A stretch of 6,249 bases of DNA. It comes from Steroidobacteraceae bacterium. Its GTDB lineage: Bacteria; Pseudomonadota; Gammaproteobacteria; Steroidobacterales; Steroidobacteraceae. The position numbers and the translations under genes were made by a program. Of this stretch, positions 1 through 5,160 are shown piece after piece. Location: positions 1 to 6,249 of the forward strand of contig JAJTCR010000236.1 of NCBI GenBank assembly GCA_021325695.1, read 5' to 3'. The notes beneath the pieces are model-generated. The model was given only the letters and a program-made list of their open reading frames with translations, was not told the origin of the DNA and made no database searches. Each line of letters opens with the position of its first letter. Positions within the stretch are counted from its first letter, which is position 1.

Positions 1-1
1 C

Positions 2-166
2 GGCAAGTGCACGATCAAGGGCAACCTCGGCCCCGGCGGCACGAAGATCTATCACGTGCCGGGCTCGCATTCGTACGAGGCGACGCGGATCGATCCCGCC
101 ACGGGCGAGCGCTGGTTCTGCAGCGAAGACGATGCCCGTCGCGCCGGCTGGCGCGCGCCTCGCTAG
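2..166 (+). CDS. C-terminal fragment of a sunset-domain protein
   Basis: This is the 3' end of a gene whose start lies left of the window; 54 codons and a TAG stop are visible. The fragment reads G-K-C-x-I-K-G-N, then a K-I-Y-H-V-P-G segment, then E-A-T-R-I-D, and ends in E-R-W-F-C-S-E-D-D-A-R-R-A-G-W-R. This pattern (a C-x-I-K-G-N start, a Y-H-x-P-G turn, W-F-C-S-E-x-x-A and a final G-W-R) is the small C-terminal module called the sunset domain, often found at the end of thermonuclease-like (SNase-fold) proteins and of some otherwise uncharacterised secreted proteins. The two cysteines (in C-T-I-K and W-F-C-S) are typical. The catalytic or N-terminal part is outside the window, so the full protein cannot be named. 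The domain call rests on recalled motif similarity. It converges on the M28 peptidase gene with a 46-base gap. Confidence 0.72.
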   Translation, partial: GKCTIKGNLGPGGTKIYHVPGSHSYEATRIDPATGERWFCSEDDARRAGWRAPR

Positions 167-184
167 GGGCCGTGTGCGTCGTCA

Positions 185-205
185 CCGGCCCATGGCGTGG
201 GCCGG
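185..205. terminator. GC-rich hairpin between convergent genes, possible terminator
   Basis: CCGGCCCA (185-192), a 5-base loop TGGCG, and TGGGCCGG (198-205) form a perfect 8-bp stem. It lies in the 46-base gap between the stop codons of the convergent sunset-domain gene and the peptidase gene. On the plus strand it is followed by only a weak, interrupted T-rich stretch (TTCATTTT at 212-219), and on the minus strand by no T-run. It is a plausible but non-canonical terminator, more likely to act on plus-strand transcripts. Confidence 0.4.
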
Positions 206-212
206 GCACCGT

Positions 213-1877
213 TCATTTTGCCCGCGACGCCTCGCGGATCGCGCGAAACTCCGTCCCTTCGTACCAGTTGGGCCAGCGCGACGAGTTGGCGACCGAGAGC
301 CCGACGTCGTAGTACAGCCGCAGGTCCTGCAGGATGCCGTTCACGTCCCAGGTCGCGTCGTATTCGTCGGACGGCTTGTGGTAGCGCTGTGCCGTGTAGT
401 CGTCGAGCCAGCGTTTGCCCCAATCGGCGCCCTTGGTCGGGCTGTCGACACCGGCCTTGGTGTAGAGCATCGGCACGCCCTTCTTCGCCAGGTTGAAGTG
501 GTCGGACCGGTAATAGAAGCCCTTTTCGGGCGCCGGCTCCCGGATCAGCACGCGACCCTGTTTCTGCGCCGCCCGGCGCAACACGTCCTCGAGCTCGGAC
601 TTGCCGAAGCCGATCACGGTCAGGTCCCGTGTCGGGCCCACCGCGTAGAGGTTGTCCATGTTGAGGCCGCCGGCCATCTGCGACGCCGGCAGCGGCGGAT
701 GCGCGACGAAATACTCGCTGCCGAGCAGGCCGGATTCTTCCGCCGTCACGGCGACGAACAGCAGCGAGCGTTGCGGTCGCGGTCGGGTGTTCACGAACGC
801 ACGCCCGAGTTCGATCAGGCCGGCGACGCCGGTCGCGTTGACCTGCGCGCCGTTGTAGATCGCGTCCTCGCCGGGTTTCCGGTTCGTGTCCACCCCCAGG
901 TGATCCCAGTGCGCGAGGTAGACGAACGCCTCCTGCGGGCGTCCCTGCCCCCGCAGGAGGCCGACGACGTTGTACGACGTCTTGTACTGCACGTCGTTCC
1001 TCACCCCGACGCTCGCCTGGAGTCCGAGCGGCTGCGCCTTGAAACCGCGCCTGGACGAGGCGGCCTTGAGCGTCGCAAAGTCCTTGCCCGCGAGGGCGAG
1101 CACGCGTGATGCGGCGTCCTCGGTGATCCAGCCCTCGATCGGCAGCCGCTGCGACTCGAAGTCGTCGATGCGCAGGTCGAACTGCGCCTTGGTCGCGCCG
1201 TTGCGCGGCACGTCCCACGGATAACCGGCCGCCTTCGTCTCGTGGACGACGAGTACTCCAGCCGCGCCTCGCCGCACGGCTTCGGCGAACTTGTAATCCC
1301 AGCGACCGTAGTACGTCATGGCGTTGCCGGTGAAGAGCGCGGGATCCTGCGTCGCGAAGCCCGGGTCGTTCACCAGCGCGAGCACGAGCTTGCCGCGCAC
1401 GTCGAGTCCCGCGTAATCGTCCCAGCCGTACTCGGGCGCGACGATGCCGTACCCGGCGTAAACGATCTCCGCATTGCGAATGCGCGATTCGGGCACCGGA
1501 CGCTTGGTCCACACGACGACGTCGTCGAGCATCGTGAGCGCAAGCGACTTGCCGCCGGCGCCCGTGACCTGCAGCGTCGGATCGGCGTGCGGCTTCATTT
1601 CGGCCACCGGCACCGGCTGGCGGAAGCTGCCGTCGATCGCACCTTCGAGACCCACGGCCCTGAACTGCTGCTCGATGTAGTCGACGGTCTTCTTTTCGCC
1701 CTCGGTGCCCGGCGCGCGGCCCTCGAACGCGTCCGAGGCGAGCACCTCGATGTGCTTGCGATACGGCGCGTCGGGGAACGACGGTGCGGCGACGACGTTG
1801 AACGTACCACCGACGCTCAGCGCGAGCGTCGCGACGAACGGACCCATGCGAGGAAAACGGGCGTGCAGGTGTGGCAT
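213..1877 (-). CDS. Exported M28-family zinc metallopeptidase with PA domain; bridging Asp replaced by Val
   Basis: The predicted product of 554 aa is a secreted or periplasmic peptidase of family M28 (aminopeptidase type). Residues 1-31 look like a Sec signal peptide: R8 and R10, a hydrophobic stretch from about 13 to 29, and a V-A-A end. A PA-like insert spans roughly 110-290. The catalytic domain follows, with A-H-W-D-H-L-G (H323 zinc ligand, D325), T-A-E-E-S-G-L-L-G-S (E380 general base, E381 ligand), N-M-D-N-L (D408 ligand), S-D-H (H460 ligand) and a family-typical Y-H-K-P-S-D-E-Y near 499-506. The usual N-G-A-x-D-N-A-S/T-G motif reads N-G-A-Q-V-N-A-T-G, so the metal-bridging Asp is V346. 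The reading frame is intact and length is normal for PA-containing M28 proteins. Met1 (1877) and Met11 (1847) are both possible starts; neither has a clear Shine-Dalgarno. The gene lies 67 nt downstream of the toxin gene on the same strand. Substrate is unknown. Confidence 0.93.
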   Translation of the reverse strand: MPHLHARFPRMGPFVATLALSVGGTFNVVAAPSFPDAPYRKHIEVLASDAFEGRAPGTEGEKKTVDYIEQQFRAVGLEGAIDGSFRQPVPVAEMKPHADPTLQVTGAGGKSLALTMLDDVVVWTKRPVPESRIRNAEIVYAGYGIVAPEYGWDDYAGLDVRGKLVLALVNDPGFATQDPALFTGNAMTYYGRWDYKFAEAVRRGAAGVLVVHETKAAGYPWDVPRNGATKAQFDLRIDDFESQRLPIEGWITEDAASRVLALAGKDFATLKAASSRRGFKAQPLGLQASVGVRNDVQYKTSYNVVGLLRGQGRPQEAFVYLAHWDHLGVDTNRKPGEDAIYNGAQVNATGVAGLIELGRAFVNTRPRPQRSLLFVAVTAEESGLLGSEYFVAHPPLPASQMAGGLNMDNLYAVGPTRDLTVIGFGKSELEDVLRRAAQKQGRVLIREPAPEKGFYYRSDHFNLAKKGVPMLYTKAGVDSPTKGADWGKRWLDDYTAQRYHKPSDEYDATWDVNGILQDLRLYYDVGLSVANSSRWPNWYEGTEFRAIREASRAK

Positions 1878-1883
1878 CGCAAC

Positions 1884-1912
1884 AGCGTAGCGTCTCGCGG
1901 CGAACCTGTCAG
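1884..1912 (-). promoter_or_regulatory. Possible promoter of the M28 peptidase gene
   Basis: Read on the minus strand, CTGACA (1912-1907, 5 of 6 with TTGACA) is separated by 17 nt from TACGCT (1889-1884, 3 of 6 with TATAAT). Transcription would start near 1877, at the annotated ATG. That would make the mRNA leaderless, or favour Met11 at 1847 with a leader of about 30 nt. This is pattern matching only; such half-matches occur by chance. Confidence 0.25.
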
Positions 1913-1944
1913 GCGCGCCGCAGGGTCAGCATCGCGGCAAGGGA

Positions 1945-2238
1945 TCAGGGGACGAAACCGATTTCCCGCTGGTGCCGCAATGCGAGGGTCCGCACTTCGT
2001 CCTTCGGGACGACGAACCGGTACAAGGCAACGAAGCCGGTCTGGCCGTAGGAGATGACGAGCTCCCGCAGGTCGCCGTGGACTCGGCGGCCGAGCAGCGG
2101 ATGCGCGGCCAGGATCTGCACGGCCGACCGGATCGCGTCCGCGGTGGCGATCGCGGCGGCCGGACGGTCACGAGCCAGGAGTTCGAAGGTGCGCTCGAGC
2201 TGCGCCAGTGAGCGCGACGAATGGACTACCGTCGCCAC
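1945..2238 (-). CDS. RelE/ParE-family toxin of a type II toxin-antitoxin pair
   Basis: The product is 97 aa from the GTG at 2238. It has the ParE/RelE-fold layout: an early strand followed by S-R-S-L-A-Q-L-E-R-T, a helix pair to about residue 46, then H-P-L-L-G-R-R, L-R-E-L-V-I-S-Y-G, F-V-A-L-Y-R-F and finally L-A-L-R-H-Q-R-E. The arginine/glycine-rich H-P-x-x-G-R-R turn and the L-R-E-L core are hallmarks of the family. ParE-type members act on DNA gyrase and RelE-type members cleave mRNA on the ribosome; the sequence alone does not decide, though the HPLLGRR and ALRHQRE features fit the ParE side. The start is uncertain. GTG at 2238 gives a family-typical length and overlaps the antitoxin stop by 13 nt, with no clear Shine-Dalgarno, so expression probably depends on coupling to antitoxin translation. 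An in-frame ATG at 2286 would add 16 residues unlike the family. Confidence 0.87.
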   Translation of the reverse strand: MATVVHSSRSLAQLERTFELLARDRPAAAIATADAIRSAVQILAAHPLLGRRVHGDLRELVISYGQTGFVALYRFVVPKDEVRTLALRHQREIGFVP

Positions 2239-2507
2239 GGCTTCGGCCGGGTCGACGGCTGGCCACGCGCGAGGCGGTCCATCCATGCGTGCACGTCTTC
2301 CGCGCGGTACACCTCGCCCGTGCGTTCGAGCTCGGCGTCCGCCTCGAGCGCGTCCTTGACGAGGCTGCGCATCTGCTCCTCGTAGTCGGCGTGGCGTTCC
2401 ACCGCCTCCAGGATCACGCTGTGCGCGGAGCGTCCGGACTGCTTCGCGAGCGCGTGGATGCGGGCCCGCAGCCTGGGCGGCAGGCGAATCGTCGTCGTCG
2501 CGGCCAT
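2226..2507 (-). CDS. Ribbon-helix-helix (CopG/ParD-like) antitoxin
   Basis: The product is 93 aa. Residues 3-9 (T-T-T-I-R-L-P) form the typical N-terminal DNA-contacting strand of ribbon-helix-helix proteins, followed by two helices (about 11-23 and 27-40) separated by S-G-R-S, with S-A-H-S-V-I-L-E-A-V as the second helix. The acidic C-terminal half (about 43-80; E-E, D-A-L-E-A-D-A-E-L-E) is expected to wrap and neutralise the toxin. The start at 2507 is supported by GGAGGT at 2516-2511, 3 nt before the ATG; the reading frame stays open further upstream, but that sequence has no family similarity. The stop (2228-2226) lies inside the start of the toxin gene, the usual antitoxin-first, overlapping operon. 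It probably represses its own promoter through the repeats at 2526-2543. The exact subfamily is not resolved. Confidence 0.87.
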   Translation of the reverse strand: MAATTTIRLPPRLRARIHALAKQSGRSAHSVILEAVERHADYEEQMRSLVKDALEADAELERTGEVYRAEDVHAWMDRLARGQPSTRPKPWRR

Positions 2508-2525
2508 ACGACCTCCATCGCGCGG

Positions 2526-2543
2526 AGTTGTAATACAGTTGTA
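2526..2543 (-). promoter_or_regulatory. Candidate antitoxin operator: two AGTTGTA repeats 11 bp apart
   Basis: AGTTGTA occurs at 2526-2532 and again at 2537-2543 (plus-strand reading), a centre-to-centre spacing of 11 bp, one turn of the helix. The second copy is also part of a near-palindrome TACAGTTGTA (2534-2543). Tandem short sites at this period, overlapping the -10 region just upstream of the gene, suit cooperative binding by ribbon-helix-helix dimers. Binding itself is inference. Confidence 0.5.
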
Positions 2544-2566
2544 GCCCCAGTCGCATCGACCCGCAA
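2538..2566 (-). promoter_or_regulatory. Possible promoter of the toxin-antitoxin operon
   Basis: On the minus strand TTGCGG (2566-2561, 3 of 6 with TTGACA) is followed after 17 nt by TACAAC (2543-2538, 4 of 6 with TATAAT). It lies 30 nt upstream of the antitoxin ATG and its -10 element coincides with one of the AGTTGTA repeats, the arrangement expected for autorepression. The consensus match is modest. Confidence 0.4.
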
Positions 2567-2634
2567 CCGACCCTGCTGGCCGGCGCGCGCCGTCTTCGGC
2601 AGCTTGCGGGTCAAGGACCTGTTCCGGAGCAACC

Positions 2635-2910
2635 GTGACCGAGTGGCATGACGACCCGCGTGAACGGCCCCCGCCGGTGGACGTTCCGCACGCCGAGTTG
2701 TCCGCCGATGCACTGCGCGGCGTGGTGGTCGCGTTCGTGCTGCGCGAGGGCACCGACTACGGCGATCACGACGTGCCGCACGAGACCAAGGTTGCGCAGG
2801 TGCTGCGCCAGCTCGAACGCGGGGAGGCGAAGATCCTGTTCGACCCGGTGACGGAGTCCGTGGACATCGTCGTGACGCGACCCGTCGTGCGCCGTCCCCC
2901 GGATCCATGA
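2635..2910 (+). CDS. yheU: YheU-family (UPF0270) protein
   Basis: The product is 91 aa. From about residue 15 it follows the YheU/UPF0270 pattern: V-P-H-A-E-L-S-A-D-A-L near 17-27, then the signature F-V-L-R-E-G-T-D-Y-G (about 34-43), E-T-K-V-A-Q-V-L-R-Q-L-E-R-G-E-A (50-65) and a final strand (I-L-F-D-P-V-T-E-S-V-D-I) to about 78. The family is small, conserved in Gammaproteobacteria, and has no established function. This copy has about 15 extra N-terminal residues and a Pro-rich, Arg-containing tail relative to the approximately 70-aa E. coli protein. The start is GTG, chosen because GGAG at 2626-2629 sits 5 nt upstream. Its TGA overlaps the ATG of the sigma factor gene (ATGA, 2907-2910), so the two are probably translationally coupled. 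The preceding 127 bases (2508-2634) carry the divergent toxin-antitoxin promoter region; no clear plus-strand promoter was recognised. Confidence 0.86.
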   Translation: MTEWHDDPRERPPPVDVPHAELSADALRGVVVAFVLREGTDYGDHDVPHETKVAQVLRQLERGEAKILFDPVTESVDIVVTRPVVRRPPDP

Positions 2911-4166
2911 ATTCCGAAGCGGTCGATGCGATCTACCGCACCGAGTCGCGTGCGGTGCTCGCCACGCTGATACGGCTGCTCGGCGATTTCGACGTCGCCG
3001 AGGAGGCGTTGCACGAGGCGTTTCGCGCAGCGCTCGAGCGCTGGCCGCGCGACGGCGTGCCCGCAAACCCTCGCGCCTGGCTCGTCTCGGCCGGCCGCTT
3101 CAAGGCGATCGACCAGCTGCGGCGGCAGAAGCGCTTCGAACCGTTCGACGACGAACGACACGATCGCGCGGACGACGACGGCGTCGATGCGCTCGAGCGG
3201 CTCGCCGACACGGGCAGCGTGCAGGACGACCGGCTCCGGCTGATCTTCACGTGCTGTCATCCCGCGCTGTCGCCCGATGCGCAGGTGGCGCTCACCTTGC
3301 GCGAAGTCTGCGGGCTCACCACCGAGGAGATCGCCGCCGCGTACCTGACCCCTGCGCCGACGCTGGCGCAGCGCATCGTGCGGGCCAAGGCCAAGATCCG
3401 CGACGCGCGCATTCCGTACGAAGTGCCGGCCGCGAGCGAGCTGGCGCCGCGTCTCGAATCGGTGCTGCGCACGGTGTACCTCGTGTTCAACGAAGGATAC
3501 GCCGCGAGTTCGGGCGTGCAGCTCACGCGCCCCGACGTGACCGGCGAGGCGATACGTCTCGGACGCCTGCTGGTCGAACTGCTGCCCGAACCGGAGGCCA
3601 TGGGCCTGCTGGCCCTGATGCTGCTGCACGATTCGCGCCGCGCGACGCGCGCGGGTGAGGATGGTGAAATCGTGTTGCTTGCCGACCAGGATCGCTCGCG
3701 CTGGGATCACGCGCAGATTCGCGAGGGCATCGCGTGGGTCGAGCGCGCGCTCGCCACGCGACGCATCGGGCCGTACGTGTTGCAGGCTGCGATCGCCGCG
3801 GTGCACGCACAGGCACCAAGCGCGGAAGCGACCGACTGGCCGGAGATCGTCGGCCTGTACGACGTGCTGTTGCGTCTCGAACCGTCGCCGGTCGTCGAAC
3901 TGAACCGCGCGGTCGCGGTGGCGATGCGGGACGGACCCGCCGCGGGCCTGGTGCTGGTCGACGCGCTGCTCGACCGGGGCGAGCTGGGCGACTATCGACT
4001 CGCGCACGCGGCACGGGCCGATCTCAACCGCCAGCTCGGCCGAAGGGAAGCGGCGCGAGAGGCCTATGAGCGCGCGCTCGCGTTGACGAAGCAGGACGCC
4101 GAGAAGCCGGGTGGCGTCACTGCACGCTCGCTAAGGTTGCGGTTCGAGACATGGAACAAGGAGTAA
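2907..4166 (+). CDS. ECF-type RNA polymerase sigma factor, ECF42 group, with long C-terminal extension
   Basis: The product is 419 aa, about twice the length of a minimal ECF sigma factor. Sigma region 2 spans about 6-76 (R-L-L-G-D-F-D-V-A-E-E-A-L-H-E-A-F, and P-R-A-W-L-V-S-A-G-R-F-K-A-I-D-Q-L-R-R for -10 recognition). Region 4 spans about 108-166, beginning with the group hallmark I-F-T-C-C-H-P-A-L, with a helix-turn-helix around L-T-T-E-E-I-A-A-A-Y-L and Q-R-I-V-R-A-K-A-K-I. A C-terminal extension follows: a DUF6596-like part (about 184-285, V-Y-L-V-F-N-E-G-Y) and a helical, TPR-like part (about 310-395) with L-N-R-A-V-A-V and a final E-A-A-R-E-A-Y-E-R-A. In ECF42 proteins this extension is needed for activity and no anti-sigma factor is encoded nearby; none is seen here. 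The DGPF genes downstream are the expected targets. The gene overlaps yheU by 4 nt and is followed after 3 nt by the Gln/Gly-rich gene. The activating signal is unknown. Confidence 0.95.
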   Translation: MNSEAVDAIYRTESRAVLATLIRLLGDFDVAEEALHEAFRAALERWPRDGVPANPRAWLVSAGRFKAIDQLRRQKRFEPFDDERHDRADDDGVDALERLADTGSVQDDRLRLIFTCCHPALSPDAQVALTLREVCGLTTEEIAAAYLTPAPTLAQRIVRAKAKIRDARIPYEVPAASELAPRLESVLRTVYLVFNEGYAASSGVQLTRPDVTGEAIRLGRLLVELLPEPEAMGLLALMLLHDSRRATRAGEDGEIVLLADQDRSRWDHAQIREGIAWVERALATRRIGPYVLQAAIAAVHAQAPSAEATDWPEIVGLYDVLLRLEPSPVVELNRAVAVAMRDGPAAGLVLVDALLDRGELGDYRLAHAARADLNRQLGRREAAREAYERALALTKQDAEKPGGVTARSLRLRFETWNKE

Positions 4167-4169
4167 CGC

Positions 4170-4523
4170 ATGGCTAATGAACGCGACCGCAACCGTAACC
4201 CCGGTCCAAACGAAGAGACGCAGTGGGGCGGAAGCGAAGGTTCGTCCAGCTCGAAGGAACAGCAGCGACAGCAGACGGGCAGCGGCAACCGCCAGCAGGG
4301 CGGCGACAATCGCCAGCAGGGCGGCGAGTCCGATCGTGGCCGTGGCAACCAGGGCCAACAGGGTGGCCAGGGCCAGCAGCAGCAACAGGGCGGGCAGCGC
4401 CAGCAGGGCGGCTCCAACCAGGGCGGTTCCAACACGGGGCGCGACTCGGAGCGTGACCGTGAGGACCAGATCGGTCAGTCGGGCCGCGCCACCGGACGCG
4501 AGCGCGACCAGAAGGACCGCTGA
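4170..4523 (+). CDS. Gln/Gly-rich low-complexity, probably disordered small protein
   Basis: I do not recognise the family. The product is 117 aa with about 26 Gly and 25 Gln (over 40% together), many Arg, Asn, Ser, Asp and Glu, one Trp, one Ile, and no Leu, Val, Phe, Tyr, Cys or His. It has no signal peptide or membrane segment and is predicted to be soluble and disordered, similar in composition to hydrophilin or stress-type proteins. The ends are charged (R/D/N-rich start; E/R/D-rich end with K-D-R), and the centre holds R-Q-Q-G-G repeats and a Q5 run. That it is a real gene is supported by AAGGAG at 4158-4163, 6 nt before the ATG, by only 3 nt separating it from the sigma stop, and by a strong terminator 53 nt after its stop. 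It is probably co-transcribed with and translationally linked to the sigma factor. It could be a stress-protective or condensate-forming protein, but function is unknown. Confidence 0.75.
   Translation: MANERDRNRNPGPNEETQWGGSEGSSSSKEQQRQQTGSGNRQQGGDNRQQGGESDRGRGNQGQQGGQGQQQQQGGQRQQGGSNQGGSNTGRDSERDREDQIGQSGRATGRERDQKDR
4290..4412 (+). repeat. In-frame CGCCAGCAGGGCGGC repeats in the Gln/Gly-rich gene
   Basis: The 15-mer CGCCAGCAGGGCGGC, coding for R-Q-Q-G-G, occurs at 4290-4304, 4311-4325 and 4398-4412. The first two copies are 21 bp apart and identical over 17 bp. The region between the second and third is made of related CAG/GGC units, including a run of five Gln codons. All copies are in the same frame, so copy-number change would lengthen or shorten the protein without a frameshift. 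Confidence 0.85.
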
Positions 4524-4531
4524 CCGTCGGC

Positions 4532-4557
4532 CTGCGGGCTCGCGTAGCGATCCGCAG
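4532..4557 (+). other. Stem-loop in the 3' UTR before the terminator
   Basis: CTGCGG (4532-4537) pairs with CCGCAG (4552-4557), and within the loop TCGC (4540-4543) pairs with GCGA (4547-4550) around GTA, giving a stacked hairpin with a small internal loop. It sits 20 bases before the main terminator stem. It may stabilise the transcript 3' end or simply assist termination. Confidence 0.4.
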
Positions 4558-4576
4558 ACCTGCGCTGAAAGTCGGG

Positions 4577-4612
4577 ACGTTCCCCCGGGCGACCGGGGGA
4601 ACGTTTTTTTTT
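4577..4612 (+). terminator. Strong intrinsic terminator of the yheU-sigma-Q/G-rich unit
   Basis: ACGTTCCCCCGG (4577-4588), tetraloop GCGA, and CCGGGGGAACGT (4593-4604) form a perfect 12-bp stem followed by nine T residues (4604-4612, the first belonging to the stem). This is a textbook Rho-independent terminator. It separates the sigma-factor unit from the DGPF operon. Confidence 0.95.
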
Positions 4613-4619
4613 GCCCACG

Positions 4620-4646
4620 TGTCGATGGCTCGGGAGTCCGAACGAC
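4620..4646 (+). promoter_or_regulatory. ECF42-type promoter of the DGPF-VOC-DGPF operon
   Basis: TGTCGA (4620-4625), 17 nt, then CGAC (4643-4646). This matches the promoter I recall as described for ECF42 sigma factors in actinobacteria: TGTCGA at -35 and CGA followed by T or C at -10. It is the only copy with correct spacing noticed in the window and lies directly upstream of the first DGPF gene. Transcription would start around 4653, giving a leader of about 43 nt. It starts 8 nt after the terminator T-run, so expression should depend on this promoter. Recognition by the sigma factor at 2907-4166 is inference from family knowledge and synteny. Confidence 0.8.
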
Positions 4647-4695
4647 TATCGAACGAAGGCGTTACATTTCGACCGACACGCAGGAGTTCCCCGTC

Positions 4696-5127
4696 ATGCG
4701 ATTCATGATCATCGTCAAGGCCACGAACGACTCCGAAGCAGGCGTGATGCCGGAGGAAGCGCTGTTCGAGCGCATGAGCCGATTTCACGAGCAACTCGCC
4801 GCCGCCGGCCTGCTGCTGGATGCGTCGGGACTCAAGTCGACCGCGCACGGCTGGCGCATTCGTTACGAGGGTGACGCCACCACGGTCGTCGACGGTCCTT
4901 TCACGGAAACCAAGGAACTGATCGCGGGTTACACGATCATCCAGGCCGACTCGCGCGAGGAGGCGCTCGAATGGACGCGGCGTTTCCCGAATCCTGCGAT
5001 TGACGGCGGTGCGGGCGAGATCGAGGTCCGTCCGTTCTTCGAACTGGAGGACTTCGGCCAGAGCCAGGCGATCGACCGGTTCCGCGAGTTGCAGAAGACC
5101 TTCACCAGCGCTGCCACAACCGTTTGA
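4696..5127 (+). CDS. DGPF-domain (YCII-related) protein, first copy
   Basis: The product is 143 aa with the YCII-related dimeric alpha/beta barrel fold: an opening strand M-R-F-M-I-I-V-K-A, an N-terminal helix (about 19-38), the diagnostic V-V-D-G-P-F-T-E-T-K-E (D66-G67-P68-F69), I-A-G-Y-T-I-I-Q-A-D-S-R-E-E-A-L-E-W, and a closing strand I-E-V-R-P-F-F. About 25 residues beyond this strand form a Gln/Arg-rich helical tail to residue 143, absent from the second copy. AGGAG (4682-4686) lies 9 nt before the ATG. DGPF proteins are the standard partners and targets of ECF42 sigma factors. Their reaction is not established; the related YciI and muconolactone-isomerase-like folds suggest a small-molecule enzyme or binding protein. 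It is the first gene after the TGTCGA promoter and is 33 nt upstream of the VOC gene. Confidence 0.93.
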   Translation: MRFMIIVKATNDSEAGVMPEEALFERMSRFHEQLAAAGLLLDASGLKSTAHGWRIRYEGDATTVVDGPFTETKELIAGYTIIQADSREEALEWTRRFPNPAIDGGAGEIEVRPFFELEDFGQSQAIDRFRELQKTFTSAATTV

Positions 5128-5160
5128 GGCCGCGTCCATCACGCACGCAGGAGGACCCTC

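Noticed and set aside
443..450. Palindromic TGTCGACA resembling an ECF42 -35 element
   Set aside because: It lies inside the peptidase coding region; at the required 17-nt spacing there is no CGA on either strand (only a CGA at 18 nt on the minus strand), so it is probably chance.
132..1109. Plus-strand 325-codon open frame
   Set aside because: It is the antisense of the M28 peptidase, whose motifs and signal peptide make the minus strand the coding one.
2766..4007. Minus-strand 413-codon open frame
   Set aside because: It is antisense to yheU and the sigma factor gene and has no recognisable domain.
4064..4435. Minus-strand open frame coding for a Cys/Pro/Trp-rich polypeptide
   Set aside because: It is the antisense of the sigma gene end and the CAG/GGC-rich Gln/Gly gene; its odd composition (Cys-Cys-Cys, Pro-Pro) is simply the complement of those repeats, and it lacks a ribosome binding site.
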